Shown piece by piece: positions 13,034 to 24,505 of a stretch of 54,815 nt of DNA. How positions within the stretch are numbered: position 1 is the stretch's first letter; the number at the start of each line of letters is the position of its first letter. Both the position numbers and the translations under genes were made by a program. The notes under the pieces were generated by a model. It did not search any database. It was not told the origin of the DNA and saw only the letters and a list, made by a program, of their open reading frames with translations. The stretch covers positions 3,101-57,915 of the forward strand of contig JAAAUF010000131.1 in the NCBI GenBank assembly GCA_015499985.1, given 5' to 3'. The stretch is from Haplosporangium gracile (lineage: Eukaryota > Mortierellomycota > Mortierellomycetes > Mortierellales > Mortierellaceae).

Positions 13034-14119
13034 TACCACGCCCCTTTAAGATAGACCCCCCATGGTGCCAACTAATGCTTATCTGCATACTCATATTCAT
13101 GTACATACATTACAAATCACGTTCAACATACCACCTAACCTTAAAATGAAAAAGCACTTTTGCTCTCTGAACTTACCCACTTTTATATACAAACTAAAAA
13201 AATAAAAAAATAAAAAAAGGCGGTTGTGAACAGCCATTATATGTTGTTGTTTGTCTCAAGAGATGAACAAAGTTGTTGCTACACGCCTCTTTTTAGGAAC
13301 GAAGCGCGCTATTTCACCCTAAGAGATGCGAATGCGTTTCCAATTGATGTAAAAGAGAGAGACACATTTTCAAGAAACACGGCTCTCATACATTCCATCC
13401 AAGCGAATGAGCAGACAAGTAGTATGCAGGTAGACAGACACATACGGTAGTTCATCCCAAGCAGGGCACCAAAGGAAAGAAGATTAAAAGACGAGGAAAA
13501 CAACACACATAAGTCCGCCCTATTTTTTTTGTACCAGGGCCCCGTCCGTCAGTAGTGTGGATGAGACACAGTCAGTGATGATCCAGAACGTGACCAGTCC
13601 TTTGCTTTCTTTTCTATCTTTCCTGCACCCGACCCTTGTACTGCTACCAGGGTTGCTGTCTGAGTACCAAGTTGGGACGTCTTTGTTCCCACAGTTGATG
13701 GAGGAGTATGGATGCTGCAGCTGTGAGTGTCGACTGGAGTTTCATGTGGGCGCAAATAGCATTTGTTTTCACAGGACGGACAAAGGACTACTTTTTTTTC
13801 ATCATGGCCATGGTGCCCTTGCCATAATCCTCTCTTGGTTCTCACAAACTTATGGCTGTCCCGGTCTCACATTCCTTCCTTCCTTATCTACGCCTTAAAA
13901 TAAGCGCCCGATTGGTACTTTTTTCTTCTCTTCTTCTCTTCTTCTTCTTCTTCTTCTTCCTCCTCTTCGACGCTTACTCCTCTTCTCCTCCTCGTCCCTC
14001 ACTCTCCTTCCCCTCCCTGTCTTCTTCCTTCCGTCTTTCCTTCCGCCCTCGTTCCTGTCCACTCTTTTCCTTCACTTCCTTCCTCCCCTCTTTTTACATC
14101 ACAGCGTTGCTTGTACACG
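13034..14119. other. Intergenic region between the GIT1-like pair
   Basis: It contains the 3' region of copy A and the leader of copy B. From about 13918 to 14100 the plus strand is almost pure C and T, with a (CTT)n core near 13921-13960. No gene is supported. Confidence 0.6.
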
Positions 14120-15748
14120 ATGAAGCACGAGGTACGCGCCGGTCAGCATGTCATCAGCCCTGAAGACGACCACAAACAGACCGCCAAGAAGGAAAAATCC
14201 AGATTCTCTGCCATCTTCACCGTCATTTTCTCTGGTAAATCCACCCATTTTGTCTCTTGCTTGTCTTGCTTGTCTTGCTTGTCTAGCTGTAATTCTCATT
14301 GTCCACTCGACCTTTCAGTCCACTAACTACAATAGTTACACAATGAATGAATATTAGGGTTTGCATTGCTGTCGGACGGATATCAGATTGGAGTCCTGTC
14401 GCTGATCAATGTCTGCTTCAACAAGATCTACGGCGACCAGTTCACTTCAGAAATTTCGACCCGCATCGGAAACTCGCTCTTTGTCGGTTGTATCCTTGGA
14501 CAAATCGGGTTTGGATTTATCTGCGATCGTGTCGGTCGCAAAGTCGGTCTGATGTTGACTACTCTACTCGTCATTCTTGGAGCTGCCCTCTGTGCGGGTG
14601 CCTACGGTGCCGGTGGATCGGTCGAGGGACTTTTCTGGGCGTTGACCGTCTACCGTGGAATCTTGGGTGTCGGTGTTGGAGGCGAGTATCCTTGTTCTTC
14701 GGCTTCTGCCTCTGAGGCTGCAGATGTGGTCATGCCCGGTCGGCGTGGAATGTTGTTTGTTTTTGTCACCAATTTTGTCATCGATTCCGGATATGTCCTC
14801 TCGGCTCTGGTGCCTCTGATCCTGGCTCTGGCCGGTTGCAGCTATGAAGTCATATGGAGGACCTCGTTTGCGTTTGGTGTCCTCCCCCCGCTGTCAGTCA
14901 TGTATTTCCGTTTCAGAATGGACAATTCGGACATCTTTCAGAAGAACGCCATCAAGAAGAAGGTGCCCTATGGTCTGATCTTGCAGCGCTACTGGAAGTA
15001 CCTCCTTGGAACTGCGGGGTCTTGGTTCTTTTACAACTTCATTTCATACCCCTTTGGCATCTTTGCCGGAACCATCATCGACCAGTCCAGCGACGAGAAC
15101 CCTTCCTTTGTCCATACTGCCCAATGGATGCTGTTGCTCAACTTTTTCTACCTCCCCGGATCTATCTCAGGAGCCCTGGCCTCGGACAAACTTGGACGAA
15201 AGAGGACAATGACACTGGGATTCTTCATGCAGGGCGTCATCGGAATCTTGATGGGCGTCTTCTATAAGGACCTGCTCAACAAATTCCCCCTCTTTGTCGT
15301 TGTCTATGGAGTCTTCATGGCCTTTGGAGAGTTTGGTCCCGGTGACATGTTGGGTCTGGTCTCGGCCGAGATCTACCCCACCGCGATCCGTGGTACTGCC
15401 TACGGTTGGTCGGCTGCTATCGGCAAGCTTGGCGCTTTTGTCGGTACTACCGCCTTCAAGCCTGCTGTCGCTGCATTGGGAGGAGGAGATGTCGACAAGG
15501 GTCAGGCCCGTGTCTTTATCCTCGCCTCTGGACTGGCCCTCTTGGGTTCTATCTTCACCTGGTGCTTGATCCCCGACTACTCCAAAAAGAACCTCCACGA
15601 GGAGGACGAAGACTTTAGACGGTTCCTCGAGTCCAAAGGTTACGAGCTTTCTAACTTTGGTGCTCCAAGTGTCCCCACTGCTGCCGACCTCGAGACTGCT
15701 GACAGCGACGCCGCTTTCGCTGACGAGAACCACCCCACCAAGGTCTAA
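14120..15748 (+). CDS. GIT1: GIT1-like glycerophosphodiester permease, copy B
   Basis: Two exons (14120-14234, 14358-15748) give 501 residues. The protein is clearly the sister of copy A: FALLSDGYQIGVLSLINVCF, DRVGRKVGLMLTT, RGILGVGVGGEYPCSS, YWKYLLGTAGSWFFYNF and TAIRGTAYGWSAAIGKLGA are all present. The first intron sits at the same codon and phase as in copy A, directly after the FSG motif. The second and third introns of copy A are absent, so exons 2 to 4 are fused here. The 12-helix MFS layout is complete, and the C-terminal tail is acidic. Glycerophosphoinositol or glycerophosphocholine import is the likely role, with phosphate as alternative. A pure pyrimidine leader precedes the ATG. 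Sequence divergence is greatest in the N-terminal tail, the extracellular loop after helix 7 and the C-terminal tail, so the two copies may differ in substrate or control. Confidence 0.88.
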
Positions 15749-15830
15749 GCATAGCATCTTACACACTTTACACATTCATATTCTAGTACATAGTTCTTTC
15801 TTTCGCATGTTTCATTTTTTGGCCCATAAA

Positions 15831-15869
15831 TTATTATTATTATTATTATTATTATTATTTTTTTTTTTT
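15831..15869. repeat. (TTA)n microsatellite with T run
   Basis: About nine TTA units followed by a run of T, in the 154-base gap between the convergent stop codons of GIT1 copy B and the DinB-fold gene. Confidence 0.9.
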
Positions 15870-15902
15870 CAGAGATGCGGGTTTCTTGCAAGAATGAAAA
15901 AA

Positions 15903-17711
15903 TTACTGCTGAGGAATTCTACTCTTGAGGGTCGAAGGAGCTACGCCAAAGCCTTCTGTCAAGGGCATACCGAACTCGGCGCAAATGACCTTAATCATCG
16001 CAAAGTGGTGCACCTGTTTAGTTTTTTTTTGTTAGTATCATTGTCCACGATGGTGTCATTCGACGTCATGCAGGGTCCAAGATAGCGCCGGGAAGAAAAT
16101 GAAGGCAAAGACAACAAGAGGAGAGAAAAAAGATCGATGTTAGAGTTAGTATTTTCACAGTAAGAGAGAACAAGGCGTAATGATGCTTTGTCGCTTCACC
16201 ATTACATGCAAAATGGGGAAAAGGTAGCATGATGAATACGTACAGCATGTAGACTGCAGAACCAGAGCTCTCGTCCAAAGGTCGACTGGAAGCTGACGGG
16301 TCCTTTGGTGGGATCGATCGTTGCCAGCAATGTCACGGGTTGTAAGAGATCATTGGGCATGGAGGGATCCTGGTCTGAGGTAGTGGTTGTTGTTGTTGCT
16401 GTGCCACTCTGTTGTCTGTGGGATGAATCCAGATTCGTTGTCGCTACATGCTTCTCCAACCTGAACTGGATACCTTCTAGTTCCTCAATCGCATAGTCAA
16501 TGTCCGACTCCATTGGAACCTGAAGAACAGCCGGAAAAGAAAAAAAAAGGGGGGAGGGGAAAATGGTTGGAGGAAAGGGAGGGCGCGAGAACAAACACGA
16601 TGAAAAAAAGGGCGACGTCAATTACGTATTATGTACAACTCTTGCTCTCCTCCTACAAACGCTGTGCAGCCATGATGACCGATGGGTAATGTCCCTTGTT
16701 TTTTTCCCTTTCTTACCTCACGCGATCGCTTGTCGTAGTCCACTGACCATTGATGCTCCTGAGATAGACCCTATAAGGATGATGCCATATCAAAGAAGAG
16801 CCTAGTTAGTTTTGTCTTTTTCACAATCAGATCTATAATTGAGCCCTTCTCTCCCAATGGTTATTCAGCTTGATGATGCGGTTGCTATTGTTGTTCTTGT
16901 GTTCAGGTAAACGGACTGTCGGATTGCTCTGATTGAACTGTGTTCGTCTTCCTTGTAGGATATTTCACCCAAATTACCGCCTGTGGGCAATCTCTTCTTC
17001 TTGGGTACCTCCGAATGGGTGCCGTCTAGACCCTCGGAGAGATCACACAAGATCAAAAAAAAAAGTACCGACTGATCATGTGCACTGAAACTAGCACCGC
17101 ATGCACGGTCCATCTTTTGAAGAAAAAGGGGTGACAAGGCATATTAAGCAGTGAGGATGGCTTCATACCTGGGCAGGTGGAAAAGTAGCGAGGAGGAGAC
17201 GGTAATGGTCGTGGAGATGACGGACATGCTTTCCGATGGTCCCCTGGCATGCGAGGACGGAGGGTTTGGTGTACATCTCAGATCGTGGGCAGGGCGTAAT
17301 CGCCTGAGGAAGAGAAGAGGCAGCACGAGGCGGTTTGGAGGAAGCAGTTTCAGTTCCCGCAGCGGCCGAGCTATCTGGATCTTGTTCAGCTTCCTGCGAG
17401 GCTGACCGACTCATATGATGAATATCTCTCATCGACTTGCCGGGAGGAGGCGAGTTGTCACCGCCGTTCTTGTGACTTCCGCTGCCATTAGTAGTGGCAC
17501 CGTTGGTCTGCCGTTGAAGTCGTTGTTGCTCCTGCTCCTGTACTTCCTGCGCTTCCTGTGCTTCAACAGCCATAGCGGCCTTTAGGGACTGGAGGAGTTC
17601 GACACAGTCATGGAGGGACTTGGCAGCGACGGTGTAGATGTGCCGTAAGTCATCGTTTGAGGATGCGGCGGGTGTTGATTTCTGAGTGTGAACTGCCGAG
17701 GTTGTTGCCAT
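15903..17711 (-). CDS. DinB-fold (YfiT/bacillithiol-transferase superfamily) protein
   Basis: Four exons (17711-17169, 16770-16717, 16519-16244, 16013-15903) give 327 residues. The DinB four-helix bundle is split by two low-complexity inserts. Helix 1 carries TIGKHVRHLHDHYRLLL at about residues 162-178. Then comes VDYDKRSREVPMESD, typical of this superfamily. The last helix carries FCSLHAVHHFAMIKVICAEFG, and the protein ends near FGVAPSTLKSR. His residues in helix 1 and in the LHAVHHF helix match the usual three-His metal site of DinB-like proteins, so the core looks intact. In bacteria the fold includes thiol-dependent transferases; the substrate in fungi is unknown. The Gln/Ser/Asn-rich stretch at about residues 55-135 and the Thr/Ser insert at about 230-250 are fungal additions. 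It lies 363 bases downstream of the importin stop, on the same strand. Confidence 0.72.
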
Positions 17712-18073
17712 GGTAATGAATCTTGGTCGGGGGATGGAGTGAGCGAATGAGAAGTTTGTTTGGGAAGAAAGAAGATAGAGAAAAGAAAAAGAAAAGAAAA
17801 AGACAAGACGAAGAAGCGAGAGAGAAGAAAAGGAAAAAAGTTGAGGGAAGGGCAGCTGAGTGGAGTACGGTGAGAAGGAAAAAAAATAATCGAGGCGGAC
17901 AGGAATAGTATCGAAAAAAGTGCTCTCCTGTTCGTCTGTTTTGTTTTGTTTTCTTTTGTTGTTCTCCAACCATGGCCTCAGATGTCGTGATCGTACTAAC
18001 AGCTTGTGGTGACACACATCGCATCTCTACTATTGCTGTGGTTTTTATTTTACGCCAATGAAGACATACTACA

Positions 18074-21000
18074 TTACCTCAAAAGAGGTGTCAAGGTCGA
18101 CAGCATCAAAGGATCTACCTTCGAGAGCCACTGCTGCTGAAAAGCTTCAGTACCGCCGTTCAATCGCTCACACTCGCCAATCGATGCTTTCACATATTGA
18201 GCCAAGTTGGTAGTGTGAACAGGATCGCGCTTCAAAAGATCACGTCTGCGAATCACCTCTGCTGTCTCCTCGGAGTTGTCATCCTCATCATCCTGTGTCT
18301 CGCGCCAGTAGACAAGCGAGTCTCCAGTGCCATTCTCGTTGACCTCGTTCAGGACATCACCCCAGATGCAGACAAGGCGGGGGAAATACTCAAGCACCGT
18401 CGCATTCGTTGTCCGCATCATTGCTGTCAATCCCATAGCGTGAAGTTTCCGATGCTTAGGGTGGGAGATATTGTCAAACTATTACCAGAGAGATATATGT
18501 ATTACGATTAATAATGTTTCACCGTAAATAAGGATCTACATCATATCAAAGCTTGTTCTTCTCTCCTTACCTTTTCCATCCACAGGTCAATAAGCATGGG
18601 GAGAAGACTAGATTGACCAAACTGTTGACCAACGCTGTTGATAGCATTAGACAGATACGCTGAATCCTCAACGGCCAGTCGTGCCAAGAAGCACAAGTAC
18701 TGGGTCAACACCACATTCGATTCCTAGAGGATGATATAAACAGTAACGATTAGGAACTTGTAACTTGATACAAAATGAAACACTATGCATGCGCCATGAA
18801 CTTTGAACATCGGTACTGTTACCTTTCTGGCCATGATGATGCTTAGAACCTTGTTCAACAATTCAGAAGAGATGTAGAGGTCCCCGGTGATACGGATAGG
18901 GCATGTGAGAGCAGTCATGTCCATAAACTGCATGATCGACACGCTAGCCTCAGATCGAAGACCTTCGCTAATAATTCCTGCAACACCGTTGATCAACGAA
19001 GGTCCGGCAGCCTATCAGAGCCCACGATGAAATAAATATTATTAGCAGGTGGGAATCATCAAATAAATAAATGTCTTTCGCAGGACAAACCGTCGTTCAA
19101 ACATACCTGGAAGGTGCGCTCAGCGTCCAGCATGAGATAGCTCTGAAGAATCTTGAGCATGTTTCTCATGTGGTCCATACCCTCGGAAAGCAACGAAACA
19201 GCAGCTGGGACAAGCGATAAGAGTTCATCGGTAGACTGGCTAGCAGTCTTTAGAGTTGCGAGCCAGAGCTCAAAGCCATCCTCCATCAAGTAAACATGGG
19301 CTTCCTGGGTGGGATCAACACTGAGGCGGATCAGAGGCATAACCATGTGGTGGAGGCCCATGGAGTGGGACTTCAAAGACTCGATCAGCTTGGTCATGAT
19401 GACCAGGATAGCCGATTGAAGAAGATTTTGATCCGTGGCTGCATGCCAGAGTGGGGGCAAGATCTCAATGATTTGCTGGGAATAGGGTGCAATGTGCTCA
19501 TCCATGCGCTCCACAATCATTGACATACAGCTCAGAATCTTCATCCTGCTCTCAGGCTCCTCGACTTCGCCCATGAGATGTTTCAGTCCATGGACAGACT
19601 GCTCTAGGAATGGTGCAAAAGTTGCTGCCTCGAAATCCCAGTCGTCGATACAGGTCTTCAGGTTCTGAGCTGCCGCCAGACGGACAGCCATGTGCTCCTG
19701 TGGCCTCAAAAGATGCAGCATGATAGTATATACAATTGGGCGGGCGAATTTTGACACGTTGACACTAACCCACTTGCCAATCATCCATGCGATACGTCGT
19801 CGAATCAAGCGGAAGCTGCCAAAAACGTTAAGTGATGTTACGTTAATATGCATGTCGCACAGAAGCAACAAGCGAGAGACTAGCTAAGCATATAAAAGAA
19901 CCCAGTTGTTACCTCGGGTCGGCGTTCTGGACCTCCTGTGAGAGCTGTCCATCCAGCCAGCTGTCGAAATCAATGGCATCGTACAAAGCATGAGATCCCA
20001 ATCCAATCGCGCAATAGATAGAGTCCTTCAAGTACAGGTTGGACATGTCTACCAGCAAAGAGTTATTATTGGTTAGGTTGCCTCGTCCGTTTTTCGACAA
20101 CGGCGTTTTGTCCAAAAGCGAGAGTATCAAACTTACTGGCAGTTGATCCGGCCAATTGGACAAGAAGGGGGCTAAGTTGAGCTCGATGACTTGACAAAAG
20201 ATCCATGAACACTTTCTCTGCACAAGGCTATTGAGGAAAAGTGGGAAGCGATGTCAGCATCAGAGGATATATACATATGCGGACCAAACTCATCATCAAG
20301 AGAAATTTGAGGTGACCTACCCTTAGCTGGTACTTCCATGAATCAGCTTCGTCCTCCAATACCCACTCCTCAGGGTTCGAATCCCACTCCTCAAGGTCGT
20401 CCTCTGTCAACCTCATGTACTTTGTGATAAGAATCTCGGCCAGCTTATTGGTTGTCTCTGGTGTCATAAATTCGTTTTCAATGATGTGGCGGCAGCGAAC
20501 AACAATAGGCTCGGGATCCTCTACAGACGAGTGAAAGAAAGATGGACATAGACTCAGCCTATCGTTGTTTTCATTCTCAATGAAAAATTCATTCATGTAC
20601 AAATGGCCATCAGAACTTACTGTCGGTGAGGATGAATTGAGGGTCCTTGAGGGTCTTCTTGACCAACTGCAGACCCTGAATCAGTGTGGTCTGAGCAGGA
20701 GCGGCGGCATGTTCGTTTCCATTTCCAGCCAAAAGTCCCCAGTAGAAGCGAAGAACTTCAGCAGCGCCCGGAGTGAGGATAAACTGGCGAGGATGGGCGT
20801 CCATGAGATCCAGATAAAATTTTCCGATGAGTTTGATGTGCGAATCGACAGCGGTCACCAAGAACGAACACTGCTCTGGGATCGACTCCTTGAACGCCAT
20901 AAACTTTTGGAGGTGCTCCAGTGCTAACCTGAAGAACGCGACTGGCCCCTCCGAAGTCGAGAACTCTGGGAATCCGTGAACGACAACCCTTCGCAAGCAC

Positions 21001-22124
21001 TTCAATGCCATATGAGAGGTTTCAAGACATCCCGAAAGGCTCTCGATGTTGGTGGTGTTGGTGGCAAAGAAGGCATCAACATATCGGACGTAAATGTTGA
21101 CGACGTTGGTGAAGAGCTCTGGCGCCGCCTGCTGAAACTGTTTCCTTCCTGAAGCCAATGTCTTTGAAATCAATCCTTTGACGATGAGATGCAGAGTGTA
21201 CAGCGAGCGTTGCTGGACAAGTCTTGCCCTTGGGTCCGATTCACTTGCAGTCGATGACCGAACAATCTCTAGAAGCGTCGACAGCAGATCGGGCCTATAT
21301 TATTCAAAGGACACTATAGCAAGTTAATATTTCAAGTCGCAGAAACGCTTCACCGACACATTGGCAAGTGGTGTTATACGTAAGCAAACGCACCATTCCA
21401 TGGGAAAGTCGAATCTAGCGATCTTGGAGATCAGAACCGCATTTTGAGTAGCAAGCTAACATAGAGAGAAATGAGAGTAGGTTAGGCACAGATCGGATAG
21501 TTGCCTTCCTTTACATTTTTTCCGTATAAATTATATGTCCTGTTCGGTCGAGTCCTTACTGGCTTCTGTTCCTCATCCAATGCTGTCAAAAGGCGCGATC
21601 GAATTGCAGCCTTCTCCTCTGGCGAGATAGCACTATAAACACAGAACGAAGAAGATCGTCATAAGTTAGTGTTTTGTTGCACCATTGGGTTGTTCCAGTG
21701 AGCAATTGGGGTTTTCTGTTCACGTACTTCTTAGCGAGCTTGCGCCAGTACTTGTCGATCCCGTTCTTGAGGTAGATAATAGCTTGCCAGCGAATGTTGG
21801 TATCAATGCTCTTATCGTAAAAGATATCCTATATGTATGAGAAAAACATCATGGATGGTGAGGTTAGTTAATAGTCCTTGTGAGGAAAAGGGATATCGAA
21901 GACCGTGTCTGGCATTCACCGCTATAAGTCATAGCGACATGCTAATGCTGTACCCACAAGGGGCGGTCAAGGACGGTAAAGGTTGCTGTCTGTACCTGGA
22001 GGGTGGCGTTGAACTGGGACGTAGCTTCCCATTGCTGGAGTTGGGTCACGGCACTCTGCATGCGGCCTGGGTTCTGAGAAGCGGCCTCTGCGAGGACGGG
22101 CAGCAGGAAATCACGAGCAGACAT
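18074..22124 (-). CDS. IPO11: Importin-11 / Kap120-type karyopherin beta
   Basis: Twelve exons (22124-21996, 21828-21728, 21632-21560, 21455-21394, 21294-20621, 20520-20321, 20227-20137, 20048-19913, 19815-19107, 19011-18823, 18723-18571, 18478-18074) join in frame to 973 residues, the length of human IPO11. The N-terminus has the importin-beta layout: QLQQWEATSQFNATLQ, then DTNIRWQAIIYLKNGIDKYW with RKLAK, then ISPEEKAAIRSRLL, then ARFDFPMEWPDLL. The rest is a HEAT-repeat solenoid. The acidic loop DDLEEWDSNPEEWVLEDEADSW in the middle is a hallmark of the Kap120/IPO11 branch. The protein would carry cargo from cytosol to nucleus under Ran-GTP control; Kap120 has a role in ribosome biogenesis. 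It is divergent from PEX2 with 419 bases between start codons. A tRNA-like B-box string at about 20376 is coding sequence. Confidence 0.92.
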
Positions 22125-22543
22125 TTGTGGTGGCGATGGGATGATCAAGCAGAGGAAAAGTGGGACGAAGATGTGCTCACTTTTTTGCCACTTGCAAAGT
22201 GTAAAAAGTTTCCCTTTAAGGCTGAGTTACAGAAGTTCCATTCCCTTGTCCGACAAAGCCACAGCACCGTTGAATTCCAATCGGCCAAAATCCTCCCCGC
22301 TGTTCTGTGTCCACCGACCCACAAAGTGTCCTCTCCACTTCTCGGCTGCTGCTTTCCGACATTATTTCTTCTCTCCTCTTCCTCTTCCTCCTCCTCTTCC
22401 TCCTCCTCTTCCTCTCCTTAACTCATTCCCACTTCTCTCGTCTTTCTCTGCTTCCTCATCCTTCTGCGCTTCTACACTCTGCGCTCCACACAAGGACAAA
22501 GACACACACATCCTCTTCTATTCTCTCTTCCAACAACACAAAC
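22125..22543. promoter_or_regulatory. Bidirectional promoter between IPO11 and PEX2
   Basis: The 419 bases between the two divergent start codons must hold both promoters. The right half (about 22370-22440) is a nearly pure C/T tract with CCTCTT-like units on the PEX2 sense strand. No clear TATA box is seen. Confidence 0.65.
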
Positions 22544-24201
22544 ATGAACAACCCATCACCCTTCTGGGAACCAGACTGGAAGCGGGTTCAGGCCCCGCTC
22601 TCGGCACTTCGCCGTCAACTTGCTTCGTTTCCCTCACCACCTCTGCGCATTATGAAAGTCAGTCAATTAGATGCAGACCTCCTCGATGAGGAACTCCTTG
22701 AGACCATGAAAGAGCAGCTCTGGAGTGCTTTCGCCCTCTTCAAGGTAAGAAGCTTTTTTTTTTTTTTTACAGCGTCGGACCCGCCCAATAAATATATTCG
22801 CCCATGTGATATCTGATCGGCTCGATTGTTCTCTTTATCAATGTGCCAAATAGCCTTCGTTCAAGGAGACATTTAAGCCTGAGATGACCCTCGCTCTGAA
22901 CTTGATTATGTACAAGTTTTCGGTCTACGATATGGGTGCCACATACGGATCACAGCTGCAGAACCTGATCTACAGAAACGAACGCAAACACAGCGGAGGA
23001 TGTAGGTTGACGGGCCAATACGTCTTTTTGTTGAAATACAACTGGTCGCTTCTTATAGATCTACGACTTAACCTAACACCACACTTCCTCCCTTTTCTAT
23101 TCCTCAGTGCAATCGACTTCATCAGATGCCCCATTGACAAAGACACAAAAGATCACATACGGAGCCATCACTGTCGGAGGGCAATATATCATGGAGCGGT
23201 TGAACCGAGTAGTGACAGCACAAGGATGGGGCGAGCTGCCCGAGGTATGATCAGTTGGCATTCGATCCAATGCGTTGCAGTCTGCTGGAACCAAGGACAC
23301 CAGCGCTAACGCGCCGCCACTTCCATTTGTACTTAGGATAACATCAAGAGGAAGGCATGGAATGTCCTGCAAAAGGGAGGAAGCATTTTCCGGATAGTGT
23401 CTCTTATCAATTTTTTGGCCTTCTTATATGCTGGAAAGTAAGTTCCTGGTTACTGTTGAATCAGTTGCTTGCTATTCAGGACTATGCTTAGGACGGGGCT
23501 ATTCAACTACATGTGACTGACGCATTGTTAATCAATTGTTATAGGTATCGGACTATTCTGGAGCGTGTCTTGTCTATGCGGCTCGTCTATGCAGAGCGCA
23601 ACTCGAACCGCCAGGCTAGCTTTGAATTCTTGAACCGTCAGATGGTCTGGCACGCATTCACAGTAAGTTCAGTGACTCATTATCGCAAGTGCTCTGGCAA
23701 TTTCAGACCCCATTGTCGACTATTAACACAGTTTGAGTCGATCTTCTGGTTTGCGTCGAATGATAGGAATTCCTCATGTTCTTGATGCCCCTGATTAACG
23801 TGTCAAAGTTGAAGAGAAACGTCAAGAGGATGCTCTTACCAGCAGCGCTGATATCCGGCAACGAGCTTTCAGCTCTCCCCGCCCATATCTGTGCCATCTG
23901 TCACGAGAACAACAGCGCCGCTGCTACACCAGGAACACACACGTCAACTGTCATTTACAACCCTTACATTACTGACTGTGGACATGTTTACTGTTACTAT
24001 TGTATCAAGACCAAGATGATGATCGACGACGAGTGGTGCTGTCTTCGCTGTGGAAAGAAAGTCGATGCCATCGCACGGCATATCGAGGTGGCTCCTGACA
24101 AGGCTTTAGAGGAAAAGCTTGAAGACGAAGATGAGCAGCCTGAACTGGAGGCAGACGAGGCAGATGTTGAAGACGATAGTGTATCCGAAAAGCAGCCATG
24201 A
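22544..24201 (+). CDS. PEX2: Peroxin-2, RING-type peroxisomal E3 ligase subunit
   Basis: Six exons (22544-22744, 22854-23001, 23108-23244, 23337-23437, 23545-23662, 23767-24201) give 379 residues. The N-terminal part is the Pex2/Pex12 domain, with VSQLDADLLDEELLETMKEQ, the helix around MTLALNLIMYKFSVYD, GQYIMERLNRVVTAQGW and FLAFLYAGKYRTILERVL. The last part is a RING finger from about residue 277: CAIC, then TDCGHVYCYYC, then CCLRCGKK, giving the full Cys/His ligand set. The Asp/Glu-rich tail follows. With Pex10 and Pex12, this subunit forms the peroxisomal membrane ligase that ubiquitinates the import receptor Pex5. AATAAA-like polyadenylation sequence lies at about 24223. The next gene, VPS41, starts only 304 bases downstream. 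Confidence 0.93.
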
Positions 24202-24505
24202 TAGATATGCCTTCTTCTTAATGTAATAAACGTGGATGCATGCGCGCACTTTCAGGGGGATCGACCATCTGGACCTCCCCATGATAGATCATGTGACGTA
24301 CATACCGAAATGTTCGTTGGGAGACTGGGAGTACACGAAAAAAAAGTGCATGTGGTGGAGGAGACATTTCACGCCATCGTTTCTTTTGTTTTACAGCACA
24401 TTCAAGCTTCAACCTCTCGACCAATACGCCCCAGGCCCGAGCAGAGAGTCACTCAGAAAAAACGGCAGCACAAAGTAACACTTGGATATACACAGCAATA
24501 AGCGA

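Noticed and set aside
15167..15775. Long antisense frame of 202 codons
   Set aside because: Exact shadow of GIT1-like copy B, whose membrane protein coding frame is certain.
20370..20390. GGTTCGAATCC, a perfect tRNA B-box
   Set aside because: It lies in importin exon 6 and codes part of DSNPEEW; there is no A box or acceptor stem at the right distance.
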